The position numbers and the translations under genes were made by a program. Under the pieces are notes generated by a model. The model ran no database searches. It saw only the letters and a list, made by a program, of their open reading frames with translations, and was not told where the DNA came from. A DNA stretch of 64,000 nucleotides. Source: Theristus sp. LFF4_11 (Eukaryota; Nematoda; Chromadorea; Monhysterida; Xyalidae). The stretch covers positions 62,001 through 126,000 of the forward strand of contig JASANC010000629.1 in assembly GCA_030248135.1 (NCBI GenBank). The letters are read 5' to 3'. This document shows, piece by piece, positions 58,501-64,000 of this stretch (positions are counted from its first letter, which is position 1; the number at the start of each line of letters is the position of its first letter).

Positions 58501-61500
58501 GTTGGGTGGTTGTTAACTTATCGTTTTTGATTCATCAGGACAGAACAGTAACCGGACATACATCGGGAACGCAGACTAAAAGTAACCAATCAAAATGCTA
58601 TAATGTATTGGCCTTTTAGCTTTTTGGTTAAATGGTGAAAGCCGTTGTGTTGTGGTGGCTCAGACTTTTGGGCGCCGCACGCACTAAAAATGTACGTTTT
58701 TAAGCATCGTCCAACCATAAATTGTCAAAACACAACAGAATGATGAACTTATGACAGCAGTTTCAGAGGTGAAATCAAATGATACAAAACTAAGAAAAAC
58801 AGTGCTAAAATGTCTGCCAATGAAGTGTCAGCAAACGTAAAAGTTCAATCAGGAAGAAGCGTAGTGTTTTGCCACGGGAATCGTTGAGAAGACATTTCAG
58901 TGTAGTTTTGTGGTTCATTGAGTCTTCATTAATAGACCTCTGGGGAATAGTGTAGTCGATTGAAATTATCACAAGAGGCTATAAACGATATAAAAATACA
59001 ATTTTCACATTTAAAGTACCACGAATTTCCTAGTTTTCAGTCGCTAGATGTAGTCGTGAAAACCTTTTTTCGCACACAACAACTGAAAAAACAACAATTT
59101 CGAAGAAAAATTTTGACAAAAAACTTTGACGTGTATCCATTTTGACAACAGGAGACTGGGTGTTTTTGGTTGGTTGAATTTATTAACCGTCATTTTATGG
59201 TGTCGATTTATTGTTATTTTATTCTGTATCTGGGAAAATTGACAATAAAGCCTTGACAGAAAGACATTTTTTCATGGTTTGCATTAGATTTTTTGGGAGT
59301 TGAACTGCGGAGGTCATGGTTTCATTGTATTTTTATGGGTGCGGATTTTTAGGATCCAATGATTGAAGAGAGGATACACTTTCATAAGTTTTAAAGATAA
59401 AATTTTATTTACTTTAAAAGTCTGACATGATTTAGATGATTACGATCAAATAAGACGTACTCTTAGCACACGAACAAACGGTCTAGTTAAAAGAAATTAG
59501 ATTGCACAAACAAACGTAAAGGCACAACACAGTCGCAACAACGGAATAAACTTGTTTCTTTCCATAGGAAATGAATCGTATTTTTTGTTATTGTGTTGAA
59601 AAGTTAGTTGGCGAAAAACAAGATTGTAAACGTTCAATAACACACGGGCACCAAGTACAAGTACAATTCCAATTTTTTGCTTGTTACATTCACAGCATGA
59701 TTTCTGGACCGCTAACCACAGGGTAGAAAAAGTCAGTTTTTTAAGTCGGTACCAGGTACATGCACAATTTACATTGTACTTTATTCGTTCTTCCAAAAAA
59801 ATCAACTTTCTTGTCTCAAATGGACCAACTAACTGTACAAGGTTTGGAGACAATTTTTAACAAGTCGGAACAAAATGCTTTTTTTCTAAACTGGCATTTA
59901 AAGTTCACTTAAAGTTCCAAACTACAGAACATTCCAAACTACAGAACATGTGCAGGCTGATTCAATCATGGTGAAACCCGCGAAATTAATTGTGACAGGT
60001 ACAAAAATAAAAAATCTAGTATTTCCTCTTGTTTTCACAAAAAACTCGATATTTCTTAAAAGTGTTGTTTTTAGTTGTGGTAATGCGAAGTATTCTTCAA
60101 CTGCGGTTGCGTGATCTCAACATTTGAAAAAGTTGTTAGCAGCTATTTGTCAATCTTTTAAAGACGTAAGCAAACTTAGGCGAAAGAAGAATCAATGATT
60201 TGTTGTAATTTTACAAGAACACGAAGAAGTCTAGACGGCACATAATCATCAACACAGCGAGCGCGCAGGTAAACTGATAACTTTCGATGCGACTTCAGAA
60301 AATAAAAACCGATTTTAACCGTTCTTCTGAACGTTTAAGGGTGAGAACCACCAAAGTAATAAACCACTTCATTCCCGGACAAAAAAACGCGTTTGCGGTA
60401 CAATGAATAAATTCATCATGGATGCAGACATGTTGTTTCCGCGCCGTGTTCAGCTTTCACATCTGGAAAACCGCTATAAATCACACACGCCCTATACTGG
60501 AAGCCGGACGGCTGATATCAGTAGCCATAAGATCGTTGAGAACAGCAAAAATAAACACGTTTCGAGAACAGAAAAGTTGATATCACACGTTTTTGCATGG
60601 AAATGAACAGCAGCTCCCAGCAGCACATCACATTTGCCCGGGCTAGACATGGTGGCGCTTACAGTTGTTAAACAAAAAAGCGGCATTTGTCACTTGACGC
60701 TGTTTTATCGTTTTCTAACAATATTGACGTGCTCCCCCTAATATTGCCTTTCGAGAACTATAAAAAATGAAAGTGAGTGCTAGATGTGCTATATAGCTCG
60801 GATCAAGATAGATACGCGAGGTGTCTTAAACCAATGTAACGTGTGTCATTTTTTGAACGGTTAGCGCAATAAACGGTTCGTATAGCATGATTTTTTTTTC
60901 ACATACAGTATGGCCGAATAAATAAGGCAGTCCTTGTATTCTCCATCAAGGCGGGATCCGTCGCAGACTAGGAGTTGTGTTTTTCAAGAATGCCAAGATA
61001 ATTTCCATCATGTGTAAAATGGGAGATAGACTGAACAGAATAGCATGAAGAATCAATTAGTTTAAAAAACACACATCAAATTTGACACACAATTTGATTT
61101 CTGAAGGTCTTTTTTCTTTCATTCAAATTTCGCGCGCTGCTTGCACCCTGAAAAAAGCTGCCATGTTTAAACGGCCATTCCGTAGGTATTTCTTCGCTCT
61201 AAGGAATGTGTAGCAAGCTTATGTTCTCGAAATCAATCACTCAAAGTAAACGGTCTCAAAAAATGAACGGCAATTTGCAGCCGAGTTGCCGAGGCGAGAG
61301 GCTCGAAAAAGATGTGAAAAACCGTTGAGAAATTGTAGCAGGGAGAGAGGTTTTTTAAATTAAACAAAACGTAAACAAACAAGCAAACAAACCAAGAAAA
61401 CCGCAACCTAAAATGCAGATAAGCACAAAAGCAGCTTTTCCATACGAAAAAATAAAGCGACACACGGTGGTTTGCTTAGCATTACACTAATCATGAATAT

Positions 61501-64000
61501 GGATGAGAAGAAAGCAAGAAGCAACCCCGGTACACAACTGCGCACAGTACGTACTCCTCACCACATCTTCGATCAGTTTTCTGTTTGATTGGTGTATTTG
61601 AGATTTTTTGGTGTTCGTTACATGTAGCAAAAGTAAAAAGTAGTGGCTTTGGTAAAAATCGCCACTTCAGTACCAAACTTTATACCTGCCCTCAATTAGA
61701 AAACAAATGAAAAAGAACAAGTACGTGGCACAAGCTAAATCAACAAACTCATTTGCATTCAGTTCAAACACGTTGAGTGGCATACAGGCCCAATGAGATG
61801 GGTGGTGGGTGGGTAGTCAGTCGGCTTGGGCATGCAAATCGCTTTATTTCTCAGCCTTTATACAGTGTATTTTTTCGTAAACTGTAAAAGCGCGCATTCA
61901 AATCACTTTACTTCTTTACTGGCGGTGCTTGTCTTCAGCTTGGCCGTGCACTTGGACAAGTTGAGCTACAAATAAGTATCGTTACTTTTAATTCCTGTAC
62001 AGAAGCCACCAGTAGAATACTGATGTGGGGCGTTTACTGCCAACAATTGAGGACTACGCAATATTGCACAAAAAATATAAGTTTTCTAGTACATGTAAAT
62101 TGTAAGTGTCAGTTTATGGATAGCAACAGCAACAGATAGAATACAGTGTACAAAAGCCACCAGCGGCGACATGTGATGTTACTGGAACTTAGAACAAGGA
62201 AAATTAACAAGATTCTGTGTAGAACACAGGTTTTTCTTGAAAAGCCGACAACATAAAAAGTTCCGCAAAACGACATCGCGAAAAACAGCCGTTCACACAT
62301 TTTCGTGCAAAATTAAAAACGAAAACAACCATATATAACAGCCGAAGACTGATTTTGCCGCCAATTTTCACGGTCGAAGCGAGAGTTTTTATCGCATTTG
62401 AAAATGTTGAAAGTTTACAAACGCGCGTAAATCATAAATCATGCACGCACACGACACCCATCAGCGGTTGCACTCCATATGGTTGGTTGTTTGCTGGTCA
62501 TTTCTGATTTCCTTTTCTATTTTTAGCGTTTGACACCTGCTTTCTCTTTAAGTTTGCAGTTTATACTCGCTGTGAGATCGAAATCGGACAATTTTTCTTC
62601 GTTCTTCAGCTCGGTTGTTGTGATGAAAACTGGGAAACCAAATTTTACAACTCAGCTAAGCGCGTGTGTGCCGATTCGTAAGGACCGTAAAAAGAGGTTC
62701 AGAATAAGAGTCTCCGGATTAAGTTTACAACCGAATGCTTTAATGGGAAACGTGAAATGTTATTTAGCCCAACCGTAAAATTCAATAATGCTAATAGAGC
62801 AATTAGTAGATCGGTTCCGTAAAATGTCAACTGGAAAACTCGATGATTTACAGTGTGGAGAAGGCGAAGAGAGAGAAATTAAGAGCCTTGAGAAACAGAA
62901 GAGTGCGAGTTGGATTTTTTTCTTGTTGAAATGGAAGACAAGAAACAGCAATTCGACACAGGAGGTTGCGAAGATAAATATTTGCACAGTTCTTTTTCAA
63001 GCGCACCGTTTCATGCAACACGCGCCTTTCTAGCCGTTCCAATTTTGCTGACGTACTTTTGTAAGTTGGCTCAAATATTTTCACTGAATAAGTTCTGAGT
63101 AATTCTACGATATGAATATGAAGAATGCTCACTTTTTCAAAATCATCAAATCTACCACCCGCTGTTCAATTGAGTGACAACTCGGGGCTGATAAAATGCG
63201 GACGCCGTTTAGTCAGTCTCTCTCCCATTCGCAGTGATATTTTGTAAAATTAAAATAAGATAATGAGAAATTTTCTTGAAAGCTTGTTTTCACCAAGAAA
63301 CGGCAAACGCCTGGGAAACATTTTATAGATCTTAGAAAATGTGAAAGGCGAATGAAATTTGCTCAACCATATGGACGAAGACGCCCAATCTGTCAGTGGC
63401 TGTCCGTCAAAACAGGACATTTTCATGAAAAGACAGTGACAGTGAGCTCTGTTTCATATCAGCTGATAGAAGCCCATCACAAAGAAGTGAAATGAAACCT
63501 CATGAAAGACTAATCAGCTTTATTGGTGTGTATGTGTGTGCACAGTTCGGTGGACAAAGAAATCGTGGAGTTGTATTTTTTCGCGTCTGATAGAAAAAGG
63601 TTAATCAAAAAATTATTATTTAAGTAACTGCAGATTACGTTTCGTGTAGTTTTTTTGCAAATTGAAACCTAACTTAACACTGAGTAATCAACAGCAAAAA
63701 AACGCGAGAAACAAAGATAAAATGCTGCAAAAAACATGCTGATTCGTTGACAATATAAGCTGAAATATTAATTAAAGGGCGGCGAAGTGACCTTGTGCGC
63801 GAACTCTCTCGCAACACACGATTATTTCGGGTGTAATGTACCAGAAAATACGACGCTATGGGAATAACAATGGTAACAATATTGGAACAGCACTGAAACG
63901 CCAAGAGTCTCGGTTTCCCAGTGTTGCTGTCCAACAATTTTTCTGGAACGGAAATCAAAGGAAGAAAAACAAAACATAACAACGTCGAATTTGACATGTC
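55575..64000. other. AT-rich region with no supported gene
   Basis: The 5' flank of Sema5 and beyond. Open frames (for example 56108-56377, 60403-60606, 62530-62778, 63674-63997) are short, of odd composition, lack splice-linked partners and match no family I know. The only recognised element is a MITE C copy at 60904-61194. The region could hold the Sema5 promoter, 5' UTR exons or a long intron of a neighbour; none is visible. Motif CCAATCAGC, dense in the first 47 kb, is absent here. Confidence 0.6.
60904..61194. mobile_element. MITE family C, longest copy
   Basis: TACAGTATGGCCGAATAAAT at the left and CGGCCATTCCGTA at the right, with ccatcaaggcgggatccgtcg, gactaggagttgtg and ttcgcgcgctgcttgcaccc between. 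TA-flanked, 291 bp. Confidence 0.9.

Noticed and set aside
63674..63997. 107-codon minus-strand ORF at the window edge
   Set aside because: Resembles translated AT-rich DNA; no motif, and no flanking exon can be tested because the window ends.

Overview
This is nuclear DNA from a multicellular animal. Every recognisable gene is a metazoan family split into many short exons with GT-AG introns. Acceptors are usually T-rich and end in TTTTCAG or TTTGCAG. The combination of a Rv2258c-like methyltransferase, a CALML4-type EF-hand protein, ATM, NOM1 and a class-5 semaphorin points to a bilaterian invertebrate. I cannot name a phylum from the sequence alone.

Layout: (1) 208-983 (+), last two exons of a calmodulin-like 4 (CALML4) gene whose 5' part I cannot place. 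(2) 2166-4231 (+), a complete four-exon SAM-dependent methyltransferase of 363 aa. (3) 4819-7841 (+), a D-2-hydroxyacid dehydrogenase, nine exons, one junction unresolved. (4) 9030-37328 (+), a full-length ATM checkpoint kinase in about 58 exons, roughly 3,300 aa, from the N-terminal TAN-like motif to FATC. (5) 38269-46490 (+), NOM1 (nucleolar MIF4G/MA3 protein), about 830 aa in 18 coding blocks. (6) 55574-47926 (-), a complete semaphorin 5: 17 exons, 1,241 aa, phases consistent at every junction, with signal peptide, Sema, PSI, seven TSP1 repeats, one membrane span and a cytoplasmic tail. It converges on NOM1. (7) About 55.6-64 kb is AT-rich with no gene I can support.

The other strong theme is small non-autonomous DNA transposons (MITEs), mostly in introns. 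At least five families have terminal inverted repeats, several flanked by TA as in Tc1/mariner elements: A (about 120-170 bp, palindromic, CACGTG plus CCAATCAGC), its relative A2 (31-bp internal tandem units), B (65-95 bp foldback), C (about 270-290 bp), D (267 bp) and E (460 bp with C-tracts). Two tRNA-derived SINE-like pieces and several tandem duplications are also present. The 9-mer CCAATCAGC or its complement recurs across the first 47 kb, inside exons as well as introns, and nearly vanishes afterwards.

The genes do not form a pathway: ATM is a DNA-damage kinase, NOM1 a ribosome-biogenesis factor, Sema5 a guidance cue, and two are metabolic enzymes. The most unusual signals are the 10-unit NF-Y-like 31-bp array in an ATM kinase-domain intron, the motif enrichment in exons, and a NOM1 intron with no AG acceptor.
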